DNA of 44,794 nucleotides from IMG/VR virus record IMGVR_UViG_3300005468_000580, positions 1 through 44,794 of that record. One strand, written 5' to 3'. Below, piece by piece: positions 24,201 through 32,062 of this stretch; position 1 is the stretch's first letter, and each line of letters begins with the position of its first letter. This DNA comes from a virus. A program made the translations under genes and the position numbers. A model generated the notes under the pieces. It did no database searches. It saw nothing but the letters and a program-made list of their open reading frames with translations, and had not been told where the DNA came from.

Positions 24201-26907
24201 GGACCCATCCGCCATCCGACGTCTGCCGGTAGTTGAGCGCGTCGAGTCCGCCAGCCCCAGGGTTCTCGTTGTAGACCGTCGGGCCGTAAGGTTTGACGAG
24301 CTCCCGCCCCGCATAGTTATAGAACTTGGGATCCTGGTCCGAGTCGAAGAGACCGGAGCCGTCCAAGGGCGGGAAACTCCAGTAGCCATCTTTCCCAAAG
24401 ACGACGATCTCTTTATCTCCCGCCGGCCCGGCATTCTCAAACGGCGGCTTGACGAACTCTTTAAGCGCCCCTTCGAGTCCCTCACCGCGCGCCACCGCCT
24501 GGCCCATCTCCACCACGGGGCCGATCACCGCTTGCCTCAGGGCCTTCGCCGTTTGGAGTTTCCGGCCCCGTGCCTCTTGCGCGAGCTTGATCGCCTCCTG
24601 ACGGTTGGCGGCGACTTTATCCACCTGATAGATGTTCTTCCCGGCGCCGGCCGCCTGGCGACGCTCGGCTTCGGTCGGCCCCTTCGGCTTGGGCTTCATC
24701 GCTGGCAAATCGCCGCCGCCCTGACCTTCACTGAAGCGCCCATCAGAGCCGTGGTTGTGGTTGAACTTTTCGAGCCAATCAGCGGATTTTTTAATGGTTT
24801 GAGCCTGCCGCAGTCTTTCAGTCCGCTCAATACGGCGCGCTGCGGCCGAGGCCGAAATCACATTCGAGGGGTGAAAGTCTTTCCCCTCGATGGCCTGCCT
24901 GATCGTGTCGGCCGCTTCTTTGTCACCGACCTTCTCGGCTCGATTGAGCCAGTGTTCAGCATTCGAGGCCGTCACTTTGCTGTGGCCATTTTTGGCCTCG
25001 CTCGCTGAAATTGCTTGATCGATCTCATCATGCGAGAAGTGCCAGGCCTGGTCCGGGTTTTTGTCGGAGTCGGGACCGTAGACGACGATCCCGTCATGGT
25101 CATCTTTGAGTTGCCCGTTGCGGGCGGCGGCGATGGCCTCGCGTTTGGCCTGCTCTTCAGTCTTCGCCGATTTGCTCTCAACCACCAGATTGCCCTGGGC
25201 ATCGGACTGAGAGGCCCGCTCCCGCTCGCTCTCAGTCATTAAATGAGAGCGGGCCTCTCGGCTACCTCCACCACTTTGTCCCCCGCCCGAGCCACCTTCG
25301 CCTTCAGCGAATCGACCACGCTCATCATGGTTGTGGTTATATTTTTCGAGCCACAAACGGGTCTGAGAGCTTAATGCCTGCGTTCCCGGACGGGTGGCAA
25401 ACCCATTGAACTTCTCCAACCACAATCTGGCCCCAGGAGAAAGAGCCAAACCCATACTTTCGCTTTCCACCTTTCGTCCTTCGACTGCCTTATAGACCGA
25501 CCGCTTGATGGCCTGCTCCATCGCCGAGACGCTGTAGACCGTGAACTGTTTGCCACTCGACTTCGACGGCGGATGAAAGACGATCACCGGCTTGTTGCGG
25601 TCGCCTGTTTTGTAGTGTTCCAGCGCCGCCCCGAATGCATCTTGCCCAGACTGATGGTAGCCCGGCGCCTTGTCGTATTTCGGCCCAGCGGCACGCTGTC
25701 GCTCCATCTCGGCATTCGCATCCGAGCGCCGCGCCGCTTCCCGCGCAAGTTCGGCGCGCGTAAAGTAGTGATAGGTGTCATCCGGGTTATTGACCAGGAT
25801 GCCGCGGTCCTCCGCCTTCATCTGTCCGGAGTTATAGTGCCGCATCGCCAGCTTGAGGGCTTGCTCAGGGTCTTTCAGCGTCTTGGCCTGGACGACGTGA
25901 TCACCCTCGTGCATGGCTGCTTCACTCTTCCCACGCTGCCGCGACTGGCCGCCTGCGCCGCCTTCGCCAGCCGCGAAGAGCCCCAATTCATCGTGATTGT
26001 GGTTGAACTTCTCGATGAAATCGAAAAGATCCCCGTCGGCGCCCTCGTCAAATCCGTCGAGTTCGGCCGATTTCTTGACGTGCGGGGTGAACTCGGGCTC
26101 ATCCGATCCAGGATGAGCCACCCAGTCGCCGCCCTCTGAAGGCACGATGACGCGGCCGTGTAATCCCTGCTGCCGGGCGTCATCGACGTGGCGGCGGGCC
26201 TCATCTTTAGTTTTGCCCCTGGCTCCGCGCGGCTTGGGCTGCTTCTCTTTCTTCTCTTTTTTGGGCTTGATCTGTTTGTCGTGGGGCATCTTGTCATCGC
26301 CCGTGCTCCCACCGCCGCCGCTACCGCTCCCACCACTGCCTCCACCGGTTCCCCCACGACCGGCGCCTGAAGAGCCGGGGGAGCCGGATGAGCCCTTGCC
26401 ACCGCCGATATTGATCGTCGTGCCTTTGTTGTCCTTCTTTTTGCCCCCACCTTTGCCGCCGCCGCCGCCGCCCCCACCACCTTTAGCGCCACCACCGCCG
26501 CGGCCGGACATCTTCTTCTCTTTCTTCCGCTCGGCCTTTTTGTCCGGGCCGGTCTCGCCGCTCGAATTATTTTCCCGACCTTTGGGCAGGCCGCCGAGGA
26601 TCTCCAGCCCGCCCTCGCCGCTCCCGAGCTGAATGCGCTTGCCGCCCACGGTCGCCGAGCCGTCGGCGCCGATCAAGACGTGCGTGCCGTCAATCGTCAC
26701 CCAGTGGCTGCCGTCAGCTTTCTCGACAGTATCTTCAGTATCATTGTAGGCAGCAGCAGGCAAAGCAGCAGTATCTCGCCATCTCGCCATCCCACCGGAG
26801 ACGGGCAATGCTTCGCTGTGTGCCTGCTCCCACAACCAGTCAGGTACGTAATCGCGCAGCTTCTCCATCATCGCCTGGAGATATTCAATCGTCTTCTTCT
26901 TACCCAT
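21199..26907 (-). CDS. giant capsid polyprotein: N-H-N-H modules, 2H phosphoesterase, XkdF protease
   Basis: A 1902-residue protein starting at MGKKKTIEYLQ behind GGAGGCGAAG. Order: an N-terminal domain (1-95); a glycine/lysine-rich linker (about 105-235); five modules, each starting with a motif like NHNHDERGRFAEGEGG (about 302, 524, 716, 1030, 1314), four of them also with an IVVYGxDGxW-like stretch (607, 834, 1221; weaker at 370); a 2H phosphoesterase/LigT-like domain (about 1452-1635) with H1479-L-T1481 and H1591-V-T1593; a CPFC...C...CTC zinc motif (1674-1715); and an XkdF-type prohead protease (about 1781-1902, VYSVVLEPDTLDTQDDLISA, YTGFSVGG). It is probably cleaved during capsid maturation, and the modules may be packed inside the head and injected. 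Confidence 0.8.
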   Translation of the reverse strand: MGKKKTIEYLQAMMEKLRDYVPDWLWEQAHSEALPVSGGMARWRDTAALPAAAYNDTEDTVEKADGSHWVTIDGTHVLIGADGSATVGGKRIQLGSGEGGLEILGGLPKGRENNSSGETGPDKKAERKKEKKMSGRGGGGAKGGGGGGGGGKGGGKKKDNKGTTINIGGGKGSSGSPGSSGAGRGGTGGGSGGSGSGGGGSTGDDKMPHDKQIKPKKEKKEKQPKPRGARGKTKDEARRHVDDARQQGLHGRVIVPSEGGDWVAHPGSDEPEFTPHVKKSAELDGFDEGADGDLFDFIEKFNHNHDELGLFAAGEGGAGGQSRQRGKSEAAMHEGDHVVQAKTLKDPEQALKLAMRHYNSGQMKAEDRGILVNNPDDTYHYFTRAELAREAARRSDANAEMERQRAAGPKYDKAPGYHQSGQDAFGAALEHYKTGDRNKPVIVFHPPSKSSGKQFTVYSVSAMEQAIKRSVYKAVEGRKVESESMGLALSPGARLWLEKFNGFATRPGTQALSSQTRLWLEKYNHNHDERGRFAEGEGGSGGGQSGGGSREARSHLMTESERERASQSDAQGNLVVESKSAKTEEQAKREAIAAARNGQLKDDHDGIVVYGPDSDKNPDQAWHFSHDEIDQAISASEAKNGHSKVTASNAEHWLNRAEKVGDKEAADTIRQAIEGKDFHPSNVISASAAARRIERTERLRQAQTIKKSADWLEKFNHNHGSDGRFSEGQGGGDLPAMKPKPKGPTEAERRQAAGAGKNIYQVDKVAANRQEAIKLAQEARGRKLQTAKALRQAVIGPVVEMGQAVARGEGLEGALKEFVKPPFENAGPAGDKEIVVFGKDGYWSFPPLDGSGLFDSDQDPKFYNYAGRELVKPYGPTVYNENPGAGGLDALNYRQTSDGGWVHVDSLRDWEQQPDGTWKRKKPFLQGWEPRKVEKAEWSTAYQNDLNDSCFLYLEPGGEKDEEHKTTPRSLRHFPVRDAEGKLDLPHLRNAIARILQSNLGDELKATLQARARRLLERETARREMIQKYNHQHDERGRFASGEGGSPAQQGKDLRPVPGGRAAVLTRPPATDAQRKLAASVPNGQGAAESKHLAHTRQEAEQIANLQRKLGNAWEHRKSWEGHDIVTDLGPIAAGAIAGGAAGSFINPNLIRAVPGVDALAMQAVRTAEQGALFSDLLYGITAAGKVGATGAGAGAGVLASQALAGSPQRQNPFAKPDQSIIVYGSDGFWVFPPKPHTLTNASDNGVATYYDFRGGGKRAPRSQEPGAPLLTAPSLMDTVNARSPKHPPTPSPHPTPAPVRKSDGALREWLEKYNHNHGPDGKFSEGSGGGQSRPTVHVKDANGNWHKVEPKKKGRRKKATPPEERSGNLKRSAETGDWVAPPSKTPPEGPPPNIKADEGRWVQVDPNWKGGRLHKDYRPGSWFWLFYPLPAKIRKSADFIDVSKWDLGEKSVAICLSIPRDMADAVAITGGEKPEDLHLTLVYLGDLSAVWDNGELQRKLVDALWDVARGYAPLKAHISGYGVFGATSDLDADGEDSGVEETGETAEDQERVLYLTLDVPGLSRFQDYLAGSLQWGAGLKSPSEHGFQPHVTLAYLEPGQDPAQWDLEFPELEFELGDIALWVNDSRVVFPLMGEQVFKADPVEEAPAELDDSGEAAGDYWLWEIDVPSTKPCPFCQIMSYRQEITKAGEHPRQLKAPQSLCYANDYGKNRCTCRLVMSPIPADYGEAMGGVGAYGYLTHGDPGLTLSDFPAQGGRKKKVKKGDGETGRLGDGATTILKMDRARQIVYSVVLEPDTLDTQDDLISADEIEKACHYYLSTARVVKDYHGKFNPGPAAVEVIENFIAPCDFEVDGPYGRQKVIKGSWVMGVHVSDPVLWQKVERGEYTGFSVGGTGVREVIAA

Positions 26908-26919
26908 CTTCGCCTCCGA

Positions 26920-26996
26920 GCAGTTGAAAGTGCTGAGTGCTGAGTGAAAAGTCAGACCCACTTTCGACTTTCCACTTTTTACTCAGCACTCTCGAA
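26920..26996. repeat. GTGCTGAGT hairpin repeat
   Basis: CAGTTGAAAGTGCTGAGTGCTGAGTGAAAAG faces CTTTCCACTTTTTACTCAGCACT. It lies between portal and polyprotein genes, and the last residues of the portal (ESAE) are encoded inside it. Confidence 0.7.
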
Positions 26997-28418
26997 TGGC
27001 AGCCACAAACCAGAGTCGGATTGCCTTGCTTTTGCTATTGCTGCTGCCTTCAGATTTTTGCTCTTCGCCCCCTCGCCCCCTCTCCCCCTCGCTCCATCTC
27101 CCCCTCCCCCAGTCGCCCCATCCGGCTTAGGGGTCTGTGCGTCGCCCTCTTTGAATGGCATCTTCGCCAGGCCACGCAGGAACTGCTCAGTCAGAAAGTC
27201 AGGGGTGATGAAGCCGGCGCCCGAGGTGTAGGAGAGGAACAGGCCTAGCTCCTGAAGGTCCACCCGATCCACGCGACCAGGAACGAGCGAGCAGCGGCCA
27301 GTCATCCCATTCCGGCGCAGCAGCGGCGGCACGGCGTCCTTGTTGAGCACGGCCGCATCCATCTGGAGCCAGGCATCGATGCCTAACTCGAACATATTCG
27401 TTTGATCGTTCGAGAGGGCGTAGCTGCCTGTGCCACCACGCCCGCCATGCCCGAGCATGATCCAACTGGCGAGAGCGACTGAGAGAATCTCACGACTCAA
27501 GCGGTCGAGGATCGGCGAGGCATCCATCGGCCGGCCTCCGCCGCTAGAGAGAAGCGAGAAATTAAACTTCTTCTGGCCACCATCGGTGTACGCCAGGGGC
27601 CAGACAATCCCTTCGCGACTATCCCTGCGCACGCCTGTCGCGATCTTCTTGTAGACTTCGAGCGTTGCTTTATCGTCGGCCGAGGCTTTTGGGTCGAGTA
27701 ACTCCGGAGGCACCTCAGCCATCGGCACCCCACCCATCCAGCGCTCATAGCCGATGCCTTCCAACTCTTCGATGCGCTTCTTGAAGAGCCACGGCCGATA
27801 GGCATTCCGCAGGATGCTCCGGCCCTCCGGATTGTTCTTATAGGTCGAGGTCCGGAAGAGTAGCGACTGAGAGAGGGGAATCGTGGCGCGGGTGCGGCCC
27901 GATGAGGCGTAGGGGTTCCACTGCTCCATCGCCACCACTTCGTCTTCGTTGTCGTCGAACTTCCATTCCCACAATGTGTCTTGCCCGCGGATCGGGAGTT
28001 TCTTCCACCCATAGAGGCCGTCAGAGAACTTACTCGCGAGCGCCGGGTTGCGGTTGTCGCCAGCGCGCTGCTTGTAGCAGATCTCATGCAGCGACCAGCC
28101 ATAGCGCAGCTTTGATGATGCCTCACTGATGAAGTCCGGCCACGAGTGGGACATATCCCCTATACAACTGGTGACGAAATCAGCCGCCTTCTTGTCTTCA
28201 GTGAACGACTCGCTTTCAGGTTTGGCCTGCCACGTCACACGACGCGTGAACATGTCGATGACGAAGAGGAGCGCTCCGATGGTCGGATCGTTATCCGACA
28301 TCTCGCGATAGATCTTGACGCCGCGCCGGCCCTGAAGCTGAGGCAGGAACTCCTCGCCCAGCCAGCCGCCATAGCGCTGCAAGCCAGTCGAGCCTAATTC
28401 CTGGGGGATAGGTGGCAT
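26979..28418 (-). CDS. portal protein
   Basis: A 479-residue protein. IYREMSDNDPTIGALLFVIDMFTRRVTW and the later FLSYTSGAGFITPD follow the DUF935/gp6-type portal family; long helices with AYRPWLFKKRIEELEGIGYERW fit the portal stem. Twelve copies would form the dodecameric ring through which terminase packs DNA. The C-terminus is low complexity (GGGGDGARGRGGEG, then a GCA-repeat-encoded KAAAIAKARQ) and ends inside a GTGCTGAGT repeat. It stands upstream of the polyprotein and downstream of the terminase genes, as usual. Confidence 0.85.
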   Translation of the reverse strand: MPPIPQELGSTGLQRYGGWLGEEFLPQLQGRRGVKIYREMSDNDPTIGALLFVIDMFTRRVTWQAKPESESFTEDKKAADFVTSCIGDMSHSWPDFISEASSKLRYGWSLHEICYKQRAGDNRNPALASKFSDGLYGWKKLPIRGQDTLWEWKFDDNEDEVVAMEQWNPYASSGRTRATIPLSQSLLFRTSTYKNNPEGRSILRNAYRPWLFKKRIEELEGIGYERWMGGVPMAEVPPELLDPKASADDKATLEVYKKIATGVRRDSREGIVWPLAYTDGGQKKFNFSLLSSGGGRPMDASPILDRLSREILSVALASWIMLGHGGRGGTGSYALSNDQTNMFELGIDAWLQMDAAVLNKDAVPPLLRRNGMTGRCSLVPGRVDRVDLQELGLFLSYTSGAGFITPDFLTEQFLRGLAKMPFKEGDAQTPKPDGATGGGGDGARGRGGEGAKSKNLKAAAIAKARQSDSGLWLPFESAE

Positions 28419-28440
28419 CAGGTTCTTTACTCAGCTCCGA

Positions 28441-28959
28441 TTACTTCCCACCGTGGTGAAGCTTTCGCCAGATCCATGGCGCCGTGGGATTAGCCTCCGC
28501 CCACAAGCCCAGCTTCGCCGCTTTGGCTTCAGCTTCGAGCTTCGCAATCTCGGGCGCCCGCGCCCGCGGCCGGTAGTACCAGGCCAGGCCGGCTTTGACG
28601 AGTTCAGCCGAGACACTCTTGCCGGAGCCAGTAACAACCTCAGCTACCGTCCGCCCATAGATGTCTTTGCCCCTGGCCTTGATCTGGACGTCCTGGCCCA
28701 TCACCAGTTGCTGCGTCAGGGCCGTCGCTTCGGCATTGAAAGGCTGATCGCCTCTCCTCTCCGGGCAGTCCACGCCATAGAGGCGGATGTGCTCGGAGTG
28801 GCCGTGGTGAGTAACCACGATCGTATCGCCGTCGATGACTCTTTCGACCGGCGCCGTGAATTCAGAGTGAGCCGGTTTAGTTACTTGAGCAAAACAAACA
28901 GATGGCAGCAGTAGCAGCAGGCAAGCAAGCAAAGCAGGCAATCTTCGTTTCATAGTCAT
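28441..28959 (-). CDS. secreted staphylococcal-nuclease-like protein
   Basis: A 172-residue protein with a signal peptide at about 1-24 (KRRLPALLACLLLLLPSVCF) whose core is encoded by a GCA-rich repeat. The mature part is an SNase domain: VIDGDTIVV at 43-51, HIRLYGVDCPE at about 57-67 with its conserved Arg, YGRTVAEV with the second Arg, and LVKAGLAWYY. SNase enzymes cut DNA and RNA with calcium. Secretion by a lysogen would place it outside the cytoplasm, where it could degrade extracellular DNA or competing phage DNA. GGAGACCTCGACT precedes the ATG. Confidence 0.85.
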   Translation of the reverse strand: MTMKRRLPALLACLLLLLPSVCFAQVTKPAHSEFTAPVERVIDGDTIVVTHHGHSEHIRLYGVDCPERRGDQPFNAEATALTQQLVMGQDVQIKARGKDIYGRTVAEVVTGSGKSVSAELVKAGLAWYYRPRARAPEIAKLEAEAKAAKLGLWAEANPTAPWIWRKLHHGGK

Positions 28960-28980
28960 AGTCGAGGTCTCCTTGTTTAG

Positions 28981-29211
28981 TTATTCAGCTTTCGTAAAAT
29001 CAACGTAGTACTCAGCGCCAAGCTCGAATTGCGACGCAGCTTCAGCGTTGACCATGCCGAGAGTGATCGAGCCGCACGGCGTGAAGGCCCAGAACTGTTT
29101 GTTCTCGTCGCTGCCTGAAGTCACGGGCGAGAGCTTGATCGTTTGTAACTCTTTCTCACTGTACTTCGTCCGTTCGATGGCATCGACTTTGAATTTAGCT
29201 TTGACTGACAT
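28981..29211 (-). CDS. conserved small phage protein
   Basis: A 76-residue protein with GGGGAGGTAATCA before the ATG. It begins MSVKAKFKVDAIERTKYSEKEL and has TIKLSPVTSGSDENKQFWAF, a pattern I recognise from many phages near packaging genes, with no known function. It is compact and beta-rich. Confidence 0.7.
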   Translation of the reverse strand: MSVKAKFKVDAIERTKYSEKELQTIKLSPVTSGSDENKQFWAFTPCGSITLGMVNAEAASQFELGAEYYVDFTKAE

Positions 29212-29264
29212 TGATTACCTCCCCTGGTTAGTTACTTCCCTAACTTGACTCTCTACCACCGTGA

Positions 29265-29543
29265 TCAATCGATCACACACGGCGGATGACACAAACAAAA
29301 CTTCTCGTGACACCAGGCCTGACATTCGGCCTTGCCACCCGGCGCAGGTGCACGCCGACCTTCATCGTTACACTCACGCTTGCATTTGCAGTTCACCTCT
29401 TGGCCTTTCGGCCGCGTGCTACAAGCGTGCTCTGGCGGATCATCCTGTACAGCCAGCTTCACGTGACAGCAAGCATGCGCCTCCGGCCTTGGGACAGGCA
29501 GCAGCAACAAGCACAGCAGGGGAATCCAAATCAGGTACTTCAT
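29265..29543 (-). CDS. secreted Cys-rich small protein
   Basis: A 92-residue protein starting at MKYLIWIP; a GTG 12 bases upstream is a poorer start. A hydrophobic core at about residues 3-15 (YLIWIPLLCLLLLP, partly GCA-repeat-encoded) and an AHA cleavage-type site make a signal peptide. The mature part has 11 cysteines (ACCH, HACST, NCKCKREC, ECQAWC, FCLCHPPC), so disulphides or metal binding are likely in an extracytoplasmic setting. No family is recognised. It lies between TerL and the nuclease gene in the late module. Confidence 0.6.
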   Translation of the reverse strand: MKYLIWIPLLCLLLLPVPRPEAHACCHVKLAVQDDPPEHACSTRPKGQEVNCKCKRECNDEGRRAPAPGGKAECQAWCHEKFCLCHPPCVID

Positions 29544-29551
29544 CACCAACC

Positions 29552-30937
29552 TCACTCACTTTCTTCAAGCGGCACTGACTGCGGAGCCGCGTGGCCGCTG
29601 TACAAATCACCGAGCATTAACTCAGTCAGGGCATAGACCAGCGCATCCATCCGATCCGGGCTATCAGTCGCCCCAGGCACCCACGTGCACATCTGGTCTT
29701 CGAGCTGCGGGAAGATGCCGACGTGATGCATTCTCCCCTGTTCGTAGAGGGCGGCCACCGGCTCGGCTCTGGTCTGCTTACCCTGCCGCGCGTGGACGCC
29801 TTTGAAAGCTACTCGTTCATCCTTCGTGTGGATCGTGTGCTTGACGAGGTCCCCGCCGTCGTTGACCTCGGCGACCACGCGATCAGCCCGGTGACCGCGA
29901 TACCCTTCGACAACTGCTTTAGCCCACCGATCAGGCGAACCTTTGAGCGAGAGATCAGCCAGCACGTAGCCGTGTCTCACCCCGCCCACGCTCCCAATCC
30001 CGGCCACAACGATCCCGGTCTCACTCCGCTTGCTCGCCTCACGCGGCCCCGGATCAACGCCTACAACCAGCCTGGTGAGCGGTGGCACGTCCACCCCGCG
30101 CACGACATGCTCATCGATCAGCGTGTGAGTCCACAGCGCCCCCTCAACATCCTGGAGCAGCTCGCCGTGAATCTCCTGCCGCCCGAGCCGCGTCCCCTCA
30201 TAATCCTGGAGAATCTTCCTGACGAAGGAGGGCGCGAGGTTGGCCACGTTTTCATAGAGCGAGCCGCGCGTAATCACGGTCGAGGCGTCGGCAATCAACT
30301 CTCGCAGCCAGTCAAGCGGCCTGGGCGTGGTGCTCATCACGCACTGCGGATCAGTCCCGAGCCTTAATCCGAACTGGAGGTTGTCCCAGGTCTCCTTGGC
30401 CGCATGCCAGGCCGCCGGCTCATCACCCCACGCTCCGTCGTGCTGCGGCCCTCTCAGTTGATCGGGCTCATCGCTCGTGTAGAGCGTCGCGATTGCGCCG
30501 TTCGGCCAGACCAGGCGCCGCTTGCTCACGATCAGCCGCGGCTGAAGCCAGGGCGGCGAGATCTTGAGGATTCCGCTCTCACCCTCGATCATCACGTCGC
30601 GGACATCGGCGGCCGTCCGACCGACGAGCGCCAGGCGTCCGCAGCGCCCGCTCTCGACCTGCGCTCTGACCCACTCGGCGCCGATCCGGGTCTTGCCGAA
30701 TCCACGGCCCGACTGAACAAGCCAGGTCGACCAGTTGCCCGCCGGCACGCCCTGCCCTCTCCACAGCCGCTGCTCCCTGTCCTCGCACCACGCCGGCCGG
30801 GCCCAGAACTGCCAATCGTATTCGAGTTCAAATATCTCTTCGTGAGTTAGCTCGGAGAGCAGCGCGTCCCGCTCGTCGGCGCTCATCAAGCTCAGCAATC
30901 CGGCGGGCGACTCTCTCTCTCGCTCCAAGGATTTCAA
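29552..30937 (-). CDS. large terminase subunit
   Basis: A 461-residue packaging ATPase-nuclease. The N-terminal YDWQFWARP is typical. Walker A is SGRGFGKTR (76-84). Walker B with catalytic Glu is GAWGDEPAAW (168-177). The C-terminal nuclease has VGVDPG (Asp295), VVAEVNDGGD and a final SPDRMDALVYALTEL. It cuts concatemers and drives DNA into the head with the small subunit and portal. It starts inside the end of the small-subunit gene; a second ATG (residue 18) would shorten the overlap. Confidence 0.9.
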   Translation of the reverse strand: MKSLERERESPAGLLSLMSADERDALLSELTHEEIFELEYDWQFWARPAWCEDREQRLWRGQGVPAGNWSTWLVQSGRGFGKTRIGAEWVRAQVESGRCGRLALVGRTAADVRDVMIEGESGILKISPPWLQPRLIVSKRRLVWPNGAIATLYTSDEPDQLRGPQHDGAWGDEPAAWHAAKETWDNLQFGLRLGTDPQCVMSTTPRPLDWLRELIADASTVITRGSLYENVANLAPSFVRKILQDYEGTRLGRQEIHGELLQDVEGALWTHTLIDEHVVRGVDVPPLTRLVVGVDPGPREASKRSETGIVVAGIGSVGGVRHGYVLADLSLKGSPDRWAKAVVEGYRGHRADRVVAEVNDGGDLVKHTIHTKDERVAFKGVHARQGKQTRAEPVAALYEQGRMHHVGIFPQLEDQMCTWVPGATDSPDRMDALVYALTELMLGDLYSGHAAPQSVPLEESE

Positions 30938-31265
30938 TCGGACCGCCGTCCTTCCCGGTCACTTCCGCCCTGATCTTGAGCGCGCCCGCGACCTCATAGA
31001 GCAGCCGCGCCGCGCTGATGTTCCCGCGCTCGGCTTGAAAGATCACTGCCGCAGTCACGCCCGGCAGGTGACGCGAGATCGCCTCCGTGTGCAGCTCCGA
31101 CCAGGCGGCGCGGAAGTGCGCGTCCTGCATCCAGCGGTAGAAGGCTGCGCGGGACACGCCTGCCTTCTGGCAGATCGCCGTCACGCTCCGCCGCAGCCCC
31201 GAGTTGAGCGCTTCGTCGAATAACTTCGCCTGATCCGCAGTCGGTGTCCACTTATTTGGCCTCAC
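30828..31265 (-). CDS. small terminase subunit
   Basis: A 145-residue protein with a GTG start. An N-terminal helix-turn-helix (VTAICQKAGVSRAAFYRWMQD) recognises packaging-site DNA; the centre has helical stretches typical of the oligomeric core, followed by ALKIRAEVTGKDGGPIEI, common before terminase C-termini. It overlaps the large-subunit gene by 110 bases. Confidence 0.85.
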   Translation of the reverse strand: MRPNKWTPTADQAKLFDEALNSGLRRSVTAICQKAGVSRAAFYRWMQDAHFRAAWSELHTEAISRHLPGVTAAVIFQAERGNISAARLLYEVAGALKIRAEVTGKDGGPIEILGARERVARRIAELDERRRAGRAALRANSRRDI

Positions 31266-31641
31266 GTCCGATAACCTTAACTAATTACGCCTTCAGGACT
31301 TAAATCTCGCCTCCAGGCGCTGAAAAAGAGACGAAATGAGACAAAAACAGGGAGCAATCGATGAAAAAAGGAGGGAAATCCCTGCAAATGAGGGAAAAAG
31401 ACCGCAAAATGAGCAAATTTAGCCGTCTGACGGCAGTTTGAAAAATTATTACGGATACTGGTGCCCGGGCTGGGAGCAGAAGATTTGATCAAATATTTCA
31501 TTTCGGCTTCAAGCTCCAGATTCCGCTTCAACTTCAATCACTCCAATCAGTTGCAGGTATGTCTGGGGCGGGGGCTAAATTCAGCCGAGTGAGCGACCGG
31601 GGGTAGTTGGAATCAGGCCGAAAGGGCAAAAGGTTTCGGTC
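31266..31641. other. 376-base AT-richer gap with palindromes
   Basis: No minus-strand gene is convincing. Contents seen: CGCCTCCAGGCG (31308-31319, short palindrome), GCCGTC-T-GACGGC (31422-31434, a 13-base palindrome, operator-like) and a 26-codon plus-strand frame starting at about 31361 behind AGGGAG (KKGGKSLQMREKDRKMSKF). The stretch is lower in GC than its surroundings. Since it separates the terminase operon from the membrane-protein cassette upstream on the same strand, it probably holds the late promoter. Confidence 0.5.
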
Positions 31642-31749
31642 TCAGATACGCCGCGACAATGTGCGACGGTGGCTGAAGCGACGGCGCCAGCGCCAACGCT
31701 CGAGCATTTCATCGAGGATCGCGATTGAGAGCTTCAAGTAATGTTTCAC
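31642..31749 (-). CDS. very small basic amphipathic protein
   Basis: A 35-codon frame whose GTG start overlaps the previous stop (GTGA). The product starts MKHYLKLSIAILDEMLERW and ends in a run of arginine and tryptophan (RWRRRFSHRRTLSRRI). The amphipathic, Arg-rich tail would bind membrane or nucleic acid. Its support is the coupling to the preceding small gene. Confidence 0.4.
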   Translation of the reverse strand: MKHYLKLSIAILDEMLERWRWRRRFSHRRTLSRRI

Positions 31750-31871
31750 TTCAGGATCAGCTCATCCAGCCACGCGCCAGCAAAGAGGCCCAAGAACAAG
31801 CCCGCCAAAAACACCAGCACCAAAAGCTCAGCCAGGACAGTGCCACGGCCTCTCAGCCAACGGAGCAACAC
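31746..31871 (-). CDS. small single-span membrane protein
   Basis: A 41-codon frame starting with GTG behind GGGAGGTGGCCC (Shine-Dalgarno GGAGG, six bases). The product is LLRWLRGRGTV, then a hydrophobic segment (AELLVLVFLAGLFLGLFAGAW), then LDELILK. It could be a holin, a holin partner or another small lysis membrane protein. Confidence 0.45.
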   Translation of the reverse strand: MLLRWLRGRGTVLAELLVLVFLAGLFLGLFAGAWLDELILK

Positions 31872-31905
31872 GGGCCACCTCCCACGGGGAAAGAGACAGC
31901 ACTGA

Positions 31906-32046
31906 TTATTTTCCGAGCGGCAGGGCGCGCAGCAGCTCGATCACGCACAAAAAGAGCACCGCCACCCAGCACGGGCACTTGCCCAGGGCGGTCAGCACGG
32001 TGCAGGTAAAAGCCGCCAGGGCTAAGAGAAGAAAAACCGTCAACAT
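31906..32046 (-). CDS. small membrane protein with two hydrophobic segments
   Basis: A 46-codon frame with GAGGTG before the ATG. The product starts MLTVFLLLALAAFTCTVLTAL, has GKCPC as a turn and a second hydrophobic part (WVAVLFLCVIELLRAL). Two spans with a short turn and a tiny tail resemble small class II holins. It lies 17 bases after the larger membrane protein gene at 32063. Confidence 0.5.
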   Translation of the reverse strand: MLTVFLLLALAAFTCTVLTALGKCPCWVAVLFLCVIELLRALPLGK

Positions 32047-32062
32047 AGCCACACCTCGAAAA

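Noticed and set aside
22954-25008. Long plus-strand open frame of 684 codons
   Set aside because: It lies antisense to the polyprotein, has no recognisable motif and is rich in Arg, Leu and Pro as expected for the shadow of a GC-rich gene.
26908-26961. N-terminal extension of the polyprotein (FHSALSTFNC)
   Set aside because: It is translated GTGCTGAGT repeat; MGKKK has a good ribosome-binding site.
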